Part shown: one piece after another, positions 8,014 to 18,292 of the stretch
Numbering within the stretch: position 1 is the first letter of the stretch
Layout: each line of letters begins with the position of its first letter
Assembly (NCBI GenBank): GCA_036897485.1
Contig: JAYMTF010001543.1
Coordinates: 1 to 22,738, forward strand
Origin: Pelargonium nanum
Lineage: Eukaryota; Streptophyta; Magnoliopsida; Geraniales; Geraniaceae
Reading direction: 5' to 3'
DNA length: 22,738 nucleotides
The notes under the pieces: model-generated
What the model was told of the DNA's origin: nothing
The model's input: only the letters and a program-made list of their open reading frames with translations
The model's database searches: none
Program-made: the position numbers and the translations under genes

Positions 8014-11000
8014 TCACCATGGAGCAAAAACCACTTCCTTGAATTTGAGCTCGTACCTCTCAGCTTTCAACTTCAGACTCGCAACATCAACACTGGATCT
8101 TCTGGAGGCTGCTTTTAATGTCTCAAGCCTCGCTTCAACATTTCTGATCTCGTTGTCAGCTTCAGCTTGTTTGAGTTTGGCTTCTAAGTATCTCCTTGTG
8201 TCCTTGGAGCCTTCGGAGTCAAAGACTATGCTATATAGCCGATGTAGTCGTGTTCGTAGAAACCCAACATTCATGCCCAAAATCTCAAAAGCTGTTAAAG
8301 TCTTGTCCCAATCTATGAATTCCTCCCTTGAGGTAGTGAACCTGCTAGCTCTTATTGCATCGGCGATATTGACAGTTTCAGAAATAGTTCCAGAAATTAA
8401 ATTGCGGTTTACCCCGCCAATAAGATTTTCATGTAGAAACGCATTCTGACTGCAGCAGAGCTTGTAGTACTTACGCCGGATATCATCAGACAGCTCTGTA
8501 TCGATACGCATTCCATCTACCACAATTTTGAAATCCTCAAAACTTTTGACCTCTTGAAATTGGATAGAAGGTACAGATAATTTTATTTCTTCCAAAACAT
8601 CTGAACCAAAATCCTCATTATCATTGGCATGTTCGGCTGATAACTCAGGATCAGCAACAGATCTTGCCAGGTCCATATGTTTGTTCTTCTTCGGTACAAT
8701 AGCCAATGGAAGAGACTTGGGACGTTTCCTCTTTGCAATGCTATAAGCAGTCTCATCTATGTCTGGATTTTCAGCATTTAAAGAATCGCATCCAAGGACA
8801 ATAATAAAAATCATCAGACCATTGATATCAATAAACCTTAGGTTTCAGGCATACACAGTATAATACTAAAACCATGAAGAAGAAATATCAACCAAACCTA
8901 CCTGCATGGTTTTGTTTTGTCTGAGAATCAAAATTCAGATGGCCGAGAGCCCTGTCCACCTCCGTTGAATTATTTGCCCTTACAATGTGTACCTAAATAG
9001 GCGATGAACATTTTGTATAATTCTTCCAAGTAAAATTTGGTTTAGTCGATAAAATCATGAAATCTCGGTTTCTACAAATAAAAATAAAAAAACATATTCA
9101 AGTTAAAATTTCCGCTCCCATATGTGCCTATCATCCCCTACAAAGGCAAAATGCACCACTTAATCTTTGTGCGCTAACAGTGGAAAAATATGTTCCTCCA
9201 TAATCTCAACCAAAATCTTATAAAGCTCCTGAACCACATGTTTTTATCTCAATGGCGAAGAGATCAATCATAGTGATTGAGGAGATGGAGCTGTCCATGA
9301 TCTCACAAAGGTATCAAAATCTCTTTAAGCTGTCTTGATGTAGTAATCCTTACATAGGCCACCCCCATACCCAAGAGAAGTAGTTGGATTTTGCAAGTTT
9401 TTACTCACTTTTCCTAGCTAACTCCATCCAAGTGGAGTCGTATTTTTCAAAAGCTCTGACTACACTAGACCCATTTACTATCATAGCCAATCCAACTTTT
9501 CCTTCCCAAGTCCTCTCCCTCTCTACGACCCTTACCCCGAACACATGTTCCTGATAAGAGTTTCCTCAAGGAGTGTCCCTCTTTGATATTTATCAGAAAT
9601 ATACAATGGTTTTCCAAATAAGAGTGTTGCCTTTTTCTCTTCACTGTAATCAGATAGAAGTACAGTACTATTTAACCTTCTGACTGTACATCACCTTTTA
9701 CGCTCATAAAATATAGGAGCTTCATCAAAGCTTGTTCTGGTGAAATTTCAAAACATGCAAAGCGAGTCCCCAAATCTGTAATTTTTTTACTAGGACAAGT
9801 CTTTGATAAAAATAGCAAGTAGAAAGTTGATTAGAAGTATTTGGTTTTCAAGTCTGTCTAATGATTCTAGAAACCAAAAACCAATTTAGAAGATCCGGAA
9901 CAAGAAGAAAATTAACATGACAAAAGCAATTCAGACCATCACCTTGAATTTTGCAGGCTCAACTAGCTGGAAAACCAAAACATCCCCCTCAAGCAAATTG
10001 TGCCTAGCAGAGAACTGTCTCCAACCAGCACTTAATCCTGTCTTGTAAGCAATGTATTTAATCACAAACTGTTTCCCACATTCATCTTCCAATATAATAT
10101 TGGTATCCTTGTCTGGTAAATGGGCCTTACAGAACTGCGCAGGAAGCCCCTATCATAACCGAAAGAGATAGAACTGTAAGATATGAATGATTCAGGTTTG
10201 TCCCTGACCCTGAGTGTTTTCGGCTTTTATCAAATTCACATATTGTCACGAAAAATTACCATCCAAAAACAACTGGCAACATGTGACCTGACCAAAGACT
10301 TCACAAAGCTAGGGAAAGCATGTCCTAGATTTGACTTGAGTTCTTCTGCACGAAGCAAAGCATTTGACCGAGCATCACCAGAATGAGATAATGCATAGTT
10401 AAAGCCTTTATTCTGCATGTAGCTTCAAGTAAAGTACAGAGATAAGATTGTCATACACTAAATCTACAAAAAGAAATTGTAACAAATAAATACGGAACCC
10501 CGACTTAGAAGCTTCACTGACCTCAAAGACATCCTTTTGTACTCAGATATTGCCTGTTAAAAAATGTATACAAATTCCACTAATTGAGTATGCCAGTCTT
10601 GAAAGAAAAAAATGGCATTGCATTCAGAAAACTATTATGCACACAATCTCTTAATAGCATAAATTGAGCTAAGGAAACTTAAAACCATGGTAACTTATCA
10701 GAGTTGGAGAAAAGGAACATGAAATAGAGAGAGATGGAGAAGATTGTGCACTGACTTATAGAAAACAATCAGCAATATGATTCTCAGCAATTCAGAACTA
10801 TACATAATCGGCTTATTTTAGGATAGTGAGCATTAATTCAAAACATATGAGTTTACTGACAACATTAGCATATTAGACATTTTTGAACAGCCACTAATAA
10901 GTAATAACTCACTGAAGTCAAGTGATCAGATTAAATTTACTTTTAATGCTAAGCTATTCCTTCAAAAATACAAATAGAGCAAATGAATTGTTCTCAAAAG

Positions 11001-11467
11001 GACAAAAGATGTTCATACATTCTCAGCATTGTAGGGAGAATGTCCCTTCTTCATCTTCCAGAGCTCAGGATTCTTCTCCATATGCTTCTTTCCTTTAACC
11101 TGACAACAATTCATCAAAACCTTCATAAATCGAGCCATTTATTCAATAAAAAAACGAAAAATCTGAATTGAATATTAGGTAATGCGTAAACGAGTTTTGC
11201 ACAAAGTTCATCAAATGCAAACCAGAAACATGAGATCCGGAAAAATATGGCTACCGAGGAAGAAGATGTAGAATCGTGGTAGGGTTTGGGCTTGGGAGGA
11301 GTGTGGTGGTGATAATTCGGCGGCAATTGAGCCACGGTGACGCAATTGTCTTGTTGGTAAAAAGATCCGAAAGCCTCAGGTGCCTCCTCCTCATACTCCC
11401 GTGACGACGCCATTGAAGGAGCTTCAGCATCCTCGACTTCCTCCTTCACCATCACAGGTCGATCCAT
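8014..11467 (-). CDS. B3 domain-containing transcription factor (Os01g0234100-like)
   Basis: Seven exons on the minus strand: 11467-11255, 11099-11019, 10553-10522, 10422-10260, 10149-9943, 8992-8902 and 8762-8014. Together they give one open frame of 511 residues ending in FAPW. This is a nuclear DNA-binding protein of the plant B3 superfamily. The B3 domain spans about residues 147-240: SFVKSLVRSHVASCFWMGLP, then FCKAHLP, LEDECGK, GLSAGWRQFS, and EGDVLVFQLVEPAKFK. A basic nuclear signal, KRKRPK, is at 273-278, with PKKNK at 286-290. The C-terminal half carries the block typical of this subfamily (KYYKLCCSQNAFLHENL, ETVNIADAIRASR, ILGMNVGFLRTRL) and ends in a probable coiled coil (about 452-511). 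The ATG at 11467 is the first in frame; the frame is open further upstream but without an ATG. The 32-nt exon 3 and the acceptors of exons 4 and 7 are the least certain parts. Target genes are unknown. Confidence 0.88.
8993..9942 (-). other. large intron of the B3 gene (950 nt)
   Basis: This is the longest intron of the gene and separates the end of the B3 core from the VHIVR strand. It holds a minus-strand coding-like stretch at about 9403-9552 that ends at a good donor-like sequence (AAAAGTGAGT). It is either debris of an inserted sequence or an unused exon. No intact gene is seen. Confidence 0.5.
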
Positions 11468-11646
11468 CGTTGGAATCGAAGAAGGAAGGAAGGAGCTGTA
11501 ATGGCGAATTGGAACCAAAAATGGCCGGTTTTGCAGTTGATTGTTATTTTGATAGGGCTTAATTTAATAAATAATTACTCCGTAATGCTTATTTATTTGT
11601 TCAATTTTTTTTTTGTGAAGAATTATATAATTCCTGTCCAAGCTGC

Positions 11647-11767
11647 CACGTGTTGCATATGAACGTGGGCCGTGTCCGTGTGGCAGATGCACCATTGGGC
11701 CTTATCGTGGGCCCAATTGGGAAAACTAAATTTGTTTAAGAGCATCAAATAGGATCTCTCATGGGCC
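11647..11767 (-). promoter_or_regulatory. B3 gene promoter: G-box plus four TGGGCC site II motifs
   Basis: CACGTG is at 11647-11652. TGGGCC is at 11666-11671, 11696-11701, 11708-11713 and 11762-11767. They lie 180-300 bp upstream of the B3 start codon. TGGGCC/GGGCCC elements are bound by TCP factors in plants and mark growth-related and housekeeping promoters; CACGTG is the core for bZIP and bHLH factors. No TATA box is evident nearby, as is common for such promoters. Confidence 0.55.
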
Positions 11768-12774
11768 CTAGAAAATATGAAAACCACAGCCCAAGTCCAT
11801 GTATGTTTTATTAATCGAAGAGTCATGTGGGTTTACTAAACCTACTACTTCTAAAAGTAAGAAACATCGTTACCCTCCCTCGCTTTTGCGAACTACTTTG
11901 GTCGCATCGTAATGGCTTTCTATCACTTCGCCCATGCAAACTGTTTTGGCTCGCCTCTTAATAACCCTATGCCACCTTGCCAATATGAACCACATTTGAA
12001 GAGTTAACTCAAACACCATTTTATATTTTTCAAGAAACCTCCAAAAAATTTCTGTAACAATCAACATAGTCACAAGAAACGCCCCACATCTATTCTCTAT
12101 AATTAGCCTTTAAGACTTCTACGGAGAAATCACAGAGCGTACAAGGCTTTCGACCTCTCCTAAACACCTTCAAAGTGCCTCGCCATTCTTAAGACGCTAC
12201 CCGAAGTGGTTGGCGCTCCTAGGGGAGACACCCCACCTCATGTTGCCTAAAAAGCATGCAGGAGGGCCAAAGATTACCGACACCCACGAAAAGCGCATCC
12301 AATAAACTAGAACTTAGGCACCTAAGTGAACTAAAAAACAAATCTTACTATCGCATTATATACTGACCAACAACATGAGGATAAAAATATAAATACATTT
12401 CCCTTAGTAAAAAGAAGAGCTTCCTCTTTTATAAATTTCTCTCTTTCTAGTGAGACGTTCGATTTCACCCAAAATAAATTCATACTAAAGGGCAAAATAA
12501 CCAAACTCAAGCGGTCTTTTTTGTGTATAGAAATCTTAGGTGACATTTGTTAAGAGATTCATAGACATACCAAACTAATAATATAAAATATGTGACAAAT
12601 AAATAGTAAAGCATTTCATGTTTCATTTGAAAGATTGGCGAGAAAAATTCTTGTGCCCTCACGGCCGAAATTATGGGAAGTCATGGGTATATATTGAGGA
12701 AAGGTGTTGAATTTACAAGGATTGGTCAATGCATGTTTGAAATGAAGAGGAAAAGAAGTCACCATTTCCTTAAA

Positions 12775-12795
12775 TTCTTCTTCTTCTTCTTCTTT
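12775..12795 (+). repeat. TTC microsatellite
   Basis: Six TTC units followed by TTT lie upstream of the membrane-protein gene. Pyrimidine tracts like this are common in plant core promoters and leaders. Confidence 0.8.
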
Positions 12796-12842
12796 TAGAA
12801 ACTATTACTCTCTTTCTTTTCCCTTTTTTATCAATAAATATT

Positions 12843-13055
12843 ATGTTCACTCATTTGTTTTTGGGGTTCCTAGTTCCCAGCATCCAGGTACTGGTTCTGG
12901 TTGGGTTTCGGGTCTTCTTCTCTGTTTTTGTCATTATCTTCCAACAACACGCCTCTGTCTCCATCTCTCACACCCACAAGCACGCATTGAAATTGTCTCT
13001 GTTTGTGTTTCTCTATTTGGCTTGCATTTCTGTAAATACATTGAATCAATATTGA
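12843..13055 (+). other. possible upstream ORF or leader intron of the membrane-protein gene
   Basis: An ATG at 12843 opens a 70-codon frame that ends 62 nt before the main start. Its translation is hydrophobic and unremarkable. The same interval can be read as a leader intron, with CAG|GTACTG (GT at 12888-12889) as donor and TTGATTGCAG (AG at 13060-13061) as acceptor, which would remove most of this frame. The sequence alone cannot decide. Confidence 0.35.
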
Positions 13056-13117
13056 TTGCAGTTTCATGGAGAAGTTGCAGTTTCTTGTTGTTCTTGTTGC
13101 TGTTGTGATTGTTTAGA

Positions 13118-15904
13118 ATGGAAACGTCACACTCTCAGCTTCCTGGGAGCTTTTTCTTCAATGCCATCTATCTGATCTTAGCATTCTGCTCAGCCCTTTT
13201 CTTGGGTGCTCTTAAAGGTCTCTCCTTTTTTTATTTGTTTTTTTCTCCATTTTTTTTGCATTTAACTTGTGGGTTTTGATCAGAAGCTTCTGTTTTTATG
13301 TTTTTTGGTGTCTTTTCATTGTGGGTTTTTGAAAATTTTGTTCCTTTTCTTCTTATCCTATGCAGGTTTGCTTGTGGGTCCTATTGCTGGTCTGATTCTG
13401 GTAATAGGGAATGTTGGGGTTATTCTGGGTTTGTGCCCTGAACATGTTGCTTGGACTGTCTACACCATTATTATGTAAAATTTGCTTCCTTGTGTTGTGA
13501 ATTCTGGTTGGATCCTGTTAATGTATCTCGCATTGAAACAATGTGAAGTTTGTAGTAATTTGATGTACACGTTGGCCCAACCATCTATCAGTTTACTCTT
13601 TTGGATTAGAGTCAAGTTTAACATGATATTAGAGCTGATTATGTTTGGGGCTAATGACCCTTTAATGTATCTCACATTGAAAGAATCGTGGAGTCAAGTT
13701 TAATAGGTCTCATGTTTGGTTTTCAGTTTTCTTTCCTGATATGGGAGTCTTTTGGTTTTGTTTTGGTCACTTGTAGGTCTAATAAAATTGATGATCCTGT
13801 GAAGCTTGTCCTCCTACTTGCTTTTCCTTTGCTATTTGCTATTTGGTTAGCATTGAGCATAGCTGGGAGTGTTATTGTGGCTGTGGGATATGGTTTCTTC
13901 ACTCCCTGGGTCTTGACTTTTGAGGCCTTCAGGCTGGAGGATCGGTCCAAGAAATTCTTGCACTGCATCGTGGTAAAGTATCTATGTTAACTTTCCCGTT
14001 TATTTTACTAATCAGTATCCGCTGTATGAATTATACATCAATCTTTAAACAACTAGGACGGGACATGGGGAACAATCAAAGGGAGTTGTTTAGTAGTTAG
14101 AGAGTTCGCGGAGTTCTGTTTCCATTCCTACCCGCTCTACTTGAAGGAGTTGCGTGAAGGCCCTCGTTCAGATGAGCGTAAGCCTCTTAGGTACTTGCAA
14201 CTAGAGGGAATGAAAATGTTTTCGTTAAAGAGTTAGAATTGTATTAAGAAAATTTTGGCCTTCTGTTCTAAAGCTCGGTCTTTGGAGCTGTATTGTAGGT
14301 TCGTTCATGTACCTGCGTGTATCATAGTTGGCCTGATGGGTCTGGTAGTGGAAATTCCCCTTTACACTGCAATTGCTTTAGTGAAGAGTCCGTATATGTT
14401 GTTCAAGGGATGGTTTCGGTTGATACATGATATAGTTAGCCTAGAAGGTCCGTTTCGTGAAACGGCCTGCATACCTGTTGCTGGTTTGGCAATCCTTCTG
14501 TGGCCTATAGCAGTTGTCGGGAGCATCTTGAGCGCGGTATTTGTGAGCTTCTTCATTGGATTGTATGGACCCGTTATAGTATACCAGGTTAGCGTACATT
14601 GTATCATATCTAGGCCTTGCATTCTTCTTTTACGAAGATATCGTTTAGCGCTCTTCTGGGTGCATACAGGAAAGGTCTTTTTGGTGCGGTGTAGCTTTTG
14701 TGATTGCAATGGTTGCAGAGTTTGATGAGTACACGAACGATTGGCTTTATCTTCGTGAAGGAACCGTCCTTCCTAAGTAATACTCTTCCCTATCAAGTCC
14801 ATTTCGGAATTTGTTTCTTTCCAATCTTTTTAACAGTTTAAATCACATTGCTGACAGTCAGGCCCCAATATCGAAAGAACAAGGTTTCTAGTTCATGCGA
14901 GCTTTCTGTTGGAAGCAAGGTCAGTTCCGTGTCATCAGAAGCGCCTGCGATGCTCGTGCCTAGCTCAGCTCATACCAAATCCGTCAGGGAGGCCATATTA
15001 GAAGTGAAGATGGTGCAGGTACACTTACAAAAACATATAACATGCTCTGATTGTTCTTTGAACTATTATTATCCGTGAAATTGATGTGATGGACAAAAGC
15101 TCCTCTGTTAACAAGTTGTTGTAATGTTACTGATCAACAAGGCCTTACTGGTTGTTAAGTTTTTAGATGATGATAACGATGACACGTTTTGCTGATACGT
15201 TCGTTGTTTGACGAAAATGAAACAGATATGGGGAAATATGATGAACTCTTGTGAGATAAGGGGACGGTACTTGTTGGACAATAATGTAATAACAACTGAA
15301 GATCTCGAAGAATGGTTGAAGGCGAAAAATGGAAGTGAAGCAGCGATTATAGGCGTTGGCCTGCCTAGTTATTCGGTTCTACAGAGTCTACAGCACTCCA
15401 TCAAAGTTGGCTCTAAGGGTATATTGCTGCTCGATGATGTTGAGGTAACGCAGTTGAATAGGCCGGAAGACAAGCTATTGGACTGGTTTTTTAGTCCCGT
15501 CATGGTGCTAAAAGAACAGATCAAGGCCATGAATTTGGAAGAAGGTGAGGTTAGGTTCTTGGAGAAAGTAGTTCTGTTTGGAAGCAACTCTCAACGCATG
15601 GAAGCTTGGGAAAATGGTGCTTTGGTGCCACAAGATGCTCTCAGAGCTGCTCGAATTCTGGGTTTCAGCAGAAGGTACTAATTGTTCATTTGATTATTGA
15701 GAAAACGTGATAAATTGATTATGCTCACTGAATGCAATGGGAAATTGCAGGATGATTGGAATGGTAAGAAGTGTATCGAAGTTTCCTACCTATCGAAGGA
15801 GATTTCGGATCGTCGTGAAGACTTTAGTCGCTTACTCATCGGAGAAAGACAACTCTACAAGATCCAGCTCCAAGCGGTCGGTTGGTTCAGTTGATATTGT
15901 CTAG
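13118..15904 (+). CDS. uncharacterized multipass membrane protein, At3g27390 type
   Basis: Nine exons: 13118-13217, 13366-13474, 13777-13972, 14057-14190, 14299-14587, 14670-14776, 14862-15018, 15226-15674 and 15751-15904. All junctions are GT-AG and give one frame of 564 residues, close to the usual length of this plant family. Hydrophobic segments are at about 11-33, 35-56, 80-112, 182-208 and 236-276, with a weaker one near 281-292. Family-typical stretches include GLLVGPIAG (34-42), GYGFFTPW (108-115), DGTWGTIKGSC (136-146), HSYPLYLKELR (158-168), ETACIPVAGL (234-243) and FDEYTNDWLYLREGTVLPK (294-312). The C-terminal half (about 313-564) is hydrophilic and presumably soluble, ending in a Ser- and Arg-rich tail. 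The membrane, topology and biochemical role are not known from sequence. Intron 2 contains an old TRIM-like element. Confidence 0.92.
13516..13703 (+). mobile_element. fossil TRIM-like LTR element in intron 2 of the membrane-protein gene
   Basis: The intron holds two related copies of a terminal-repeat-like sequence. One begins near 13516 (TTAATGTATCTCGCATTG) and the other near 13661 (TTAATGTATCTCACATTG). Each also carries GAGTCAAGTTTA (13609-13620 and 13692-13703). Between them is AACATGATATTAGAGC (13619-13634), close to the initiator-Met tRNA primer site (TGGTATCAGAGC) that follows the left LTR in many plant TRIM and Copia elements. The element is tiny, has no protein genes and looks broken and old. 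Confidence 0.5.
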
Positions 15905-18292
15905 GATTTACTTTCATTTCTCCATATCAGCCATTGTTTTTGTAGTTTTGCTCATTTATTTACAAGTAGCTTTAGAGAAGATTTGTAGGTTGTCATTGAT
16001 ATATACATGCATACATTTCTGGGCATTTCAAGCTCAAATTCATATTGCATCTCAATTTTGTCTGGTGGGTATCAGAGTCAACAACACATGTATGGATCAT
16101 AAATAGGAGTAGTAACTCAAAAAAACTGAAGCTGTCAATTAATTGGGATGCAACACGTGACCCGGCATGATTTAACCGCGTTTAGACAAAACATATTTAT
16201 AATTAGATAGTGTTTGTGTTGAACCAGCAAAACCCACACGACACGACAACACGACCAAAGTCAATAACCTGTCAAAACCATTAAATCATATCATCGGTTT
16301 AATTTCATCACATTCATATTTCTTACCTATGAGTATCGTCCATATACATTGTGCCTTAGATATATATAAGACAATGAAAATAGAGAGGAAGAACGGCATC
16401 AATTGCAACACACGTCAGCATTCGTTTAGGCAAATCTAACACGAAAGAAGGCCAACACAATTATTAAACGTGTTGTGTTTGTATGTACTCGTGCAACACA
16501 TATTTGACCTCTAGCATGACGTGAACACAACACGTTAACATGAATTGACAGATCTATAAATAAATAAAAAACACAATTGTAACTTTGGGCAGCAGATCCA
16601 AGAGGAAAGCTAGCTTGACTTGTGATGCAAGGCAATTTCCTGGTGGCCCCTTATACTAGTTTCATGAAGTTGTCTATGCAAGTTAACTTCCTATTTTTCC
16701 TATGAATCTGTCCAAAAGTAGAAAAGATCGGCGAACATATACTGGGAGAAAAGGATAACATACCATAATGTTTTTTTTGGTTTGTTGTTTCAACTTTCAA
16801 CCATTGAAACTTCCCTAGACTTGAAGGAAGTTACTCTGCAAATTGACTCCAAGTGGAGCATCTTCATACCAAATCCAAAAAATCCAAAATCATAATTCAT
16901 TCCCAGACAAAGGAACTGTACTTTTTATTTCATCTCCCTGGAAACTTAAAACTATAGCTAATACTAATAATTGTTTTCTTAACTAAAATAAACCATAGAG
17001 CCAATTATTTCCAACAACATATTTCAGACGTTTTTATTAGGTTTTTAGAGAGTTCTAAATATAAGAAACTTCGCAATAGCGGTTGTTTTCGCCAAACTGT
17101 ATGATCATGACATAATTCATTACCGAATTGGATTAAACCGCCAAAAACTAATTAATCTCCCAACAGTGCGTTTTTGCTCACCTAATGTCCTAATTGCTAC
17201 TGATTACTACACCCAATCTACCACAACTACTAGTGGTAATGCAACTGTTTTGTTTGGTTGTGGGGTTATGGGGTACATTTTTAGGAGCGAAATTATCCAA
17301 AACGAACATGGAATCGAGCACTAACCGAAAAACGGATAGCTGCCAAATGATGATTATAACAGAAAGCAACAAACTAACAAACGCACCTTCTCCTCCACCT
17401 CTCACCACCAGCAAAGAATCCGTGATCATGTGCCCTTGTCTTAACTCTCAATAATTACACGGCGTGTCCTTTTGCCTGTTGCCACCACAATCTGCTCCTT
17501 CCACTCCCCAACAGAAAGAAACAATGGAGTGGAAGCAGCAAATTCAGTCAACGGCCAGTACCTACTACCTAACACCAGTAGCGGAAATAGTAATATTCTT
17601 GTACTTTGTAGTAATTAAAGTGAAAATTGGTTAGCCTTTAGCCTCAGCCTCAGCATCAGCTTCCTGTTGGCCTCTACACGTGTCCGTATCTTACACGGCA
17701 CGTTGTGTGCACCTACGCCTCACAATCATTCCTACCTATCTTTCTCTCCCTCTCTCTCTCTTACCCCATTTTTTTTTTTACCTCTCTGATATTCTGTACG
17801 GATAAAATAAAATTTTAAAAGAAAAGACTGAAAATAAAACTTAAAACAAAAGGGAATTACCGTACCAGCGTGAGCAGGAAGGGGAGGAGGCGGAGAAAGA
17901 GACGCGAAGAAGGCGAAGGAGAGAGAAGCAGTTTGTTATTCAACCGTTTGTTCTTTCTTCTTTGCCCTGCAACAAACCGTACCACAGAGAGAGATAGAGA
18001 GAAAATAAACAAACAAACAAACAGATAGCTTCTGCTGCAATAGTCAATAGCTGCTGATATATGAAATTAGTGAAAGAGATCTGTACAAAAATAGGCACAA
18101 GGAGATGGATGATGAGGAAGAAGAAGCTCTACTTTCTACTACTTTCTACGACGACATTGATGAGATCAGGCTGGGAAATTAACACTAAAATTAAACTAGA
18201 ACTAGAATTAAATTATTTTCATTCAATCGCAACAGCTAGCTGAAGAACCAGTACACGCTGATATGGTTTCGGTATGGGTTTGGGACTGTTGT
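15905..18292. other. intergenic region between the membrane-protein and KRP genes
   Basis: The first about 200 bases are probably the 3' UTR of the membrane-protein gene. A 420-bp inverted-repeat element is at 16132-16551. The stretch from 16560 to about 17640 holds only short frames without domains (including 17190-17429 on minus and 17194-17454 on plus). CT/GA-rich tracts and a fourfold AAAC/ACAA run (about 18004-18021) lie towards the KRP gene and may be part of its 3' UTR, since the KRP stop is at 18293 on the minus strand. Confidence 0.5.
16132..16551. mobile_element. candidate non-autonomous element with CTGTCAATT ends
   Basis: CTGTCAATT at 16132-16140 is matched exactly in inverted orientation by AATTGACAG at 16543-16551. 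The similarity continues more weakly inwards (GCAACACGTGAC against the complement of GTGAACACAACACG). The interior is full of ACACGAC, AACACG and CGTGTTGTGT words in both orientations. It has no coding capacity. This fits an old MITE-like element; I did not find a clear target-site duplication, and I cannot name its superfamily. Confidence 0.5.

Larger units (their letters stand above)
11468..13117. other. shared upstream region of the B3 and membrane-protein genes
   Basis: This 1.65-kb interval separates the two divergent genes. The B3-proximal part holds the G-box and site II cluster (11647-11767). The middle (about 12120-12330) is GC-richer than its flanks, with no frame I trust; an open frame at 11870-12073 (-) has no recognisable domain. 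The right part carries a TTC repeat at 12775-12795 and probably the 5' UTR of the membrane-protein gene. Confidence 0.6.

Noticed and set aside
7892-8449. 185-codon plus-strand frame
   Set aside because: It is the antisense of the last B3 exon, whose minus-strand translation has clear family motifs.
11468-11518. Upstream extension of the B3 N-terminus by 17 codons
   Set aside because: The codon at 11518 is TTG, not ATG; the first in-frame ATG is at 11467.
11870-12073. 67-codon minus-strand frame with a basic stretch (HRVIKRRAKT)
   Set aside because: No family recognised, no conserved splice context; could be repeat debris but not supportable as a gene.
16069-16082. GTATCAGAGTCAA, similar to the initiator-Met tRNA primer site of LTR elements
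   Set aside because: There is no terminal-repeat sequence beside it, and it lies where the 3' UTR of the membrane-protein gene is expected. A chance match is likely.
17190-17454. Overlapping open frames on both strands
   Set aside because: Neither has a recognisable domain, and the two frames exclude each other as coding explanations. The translations look like chance.
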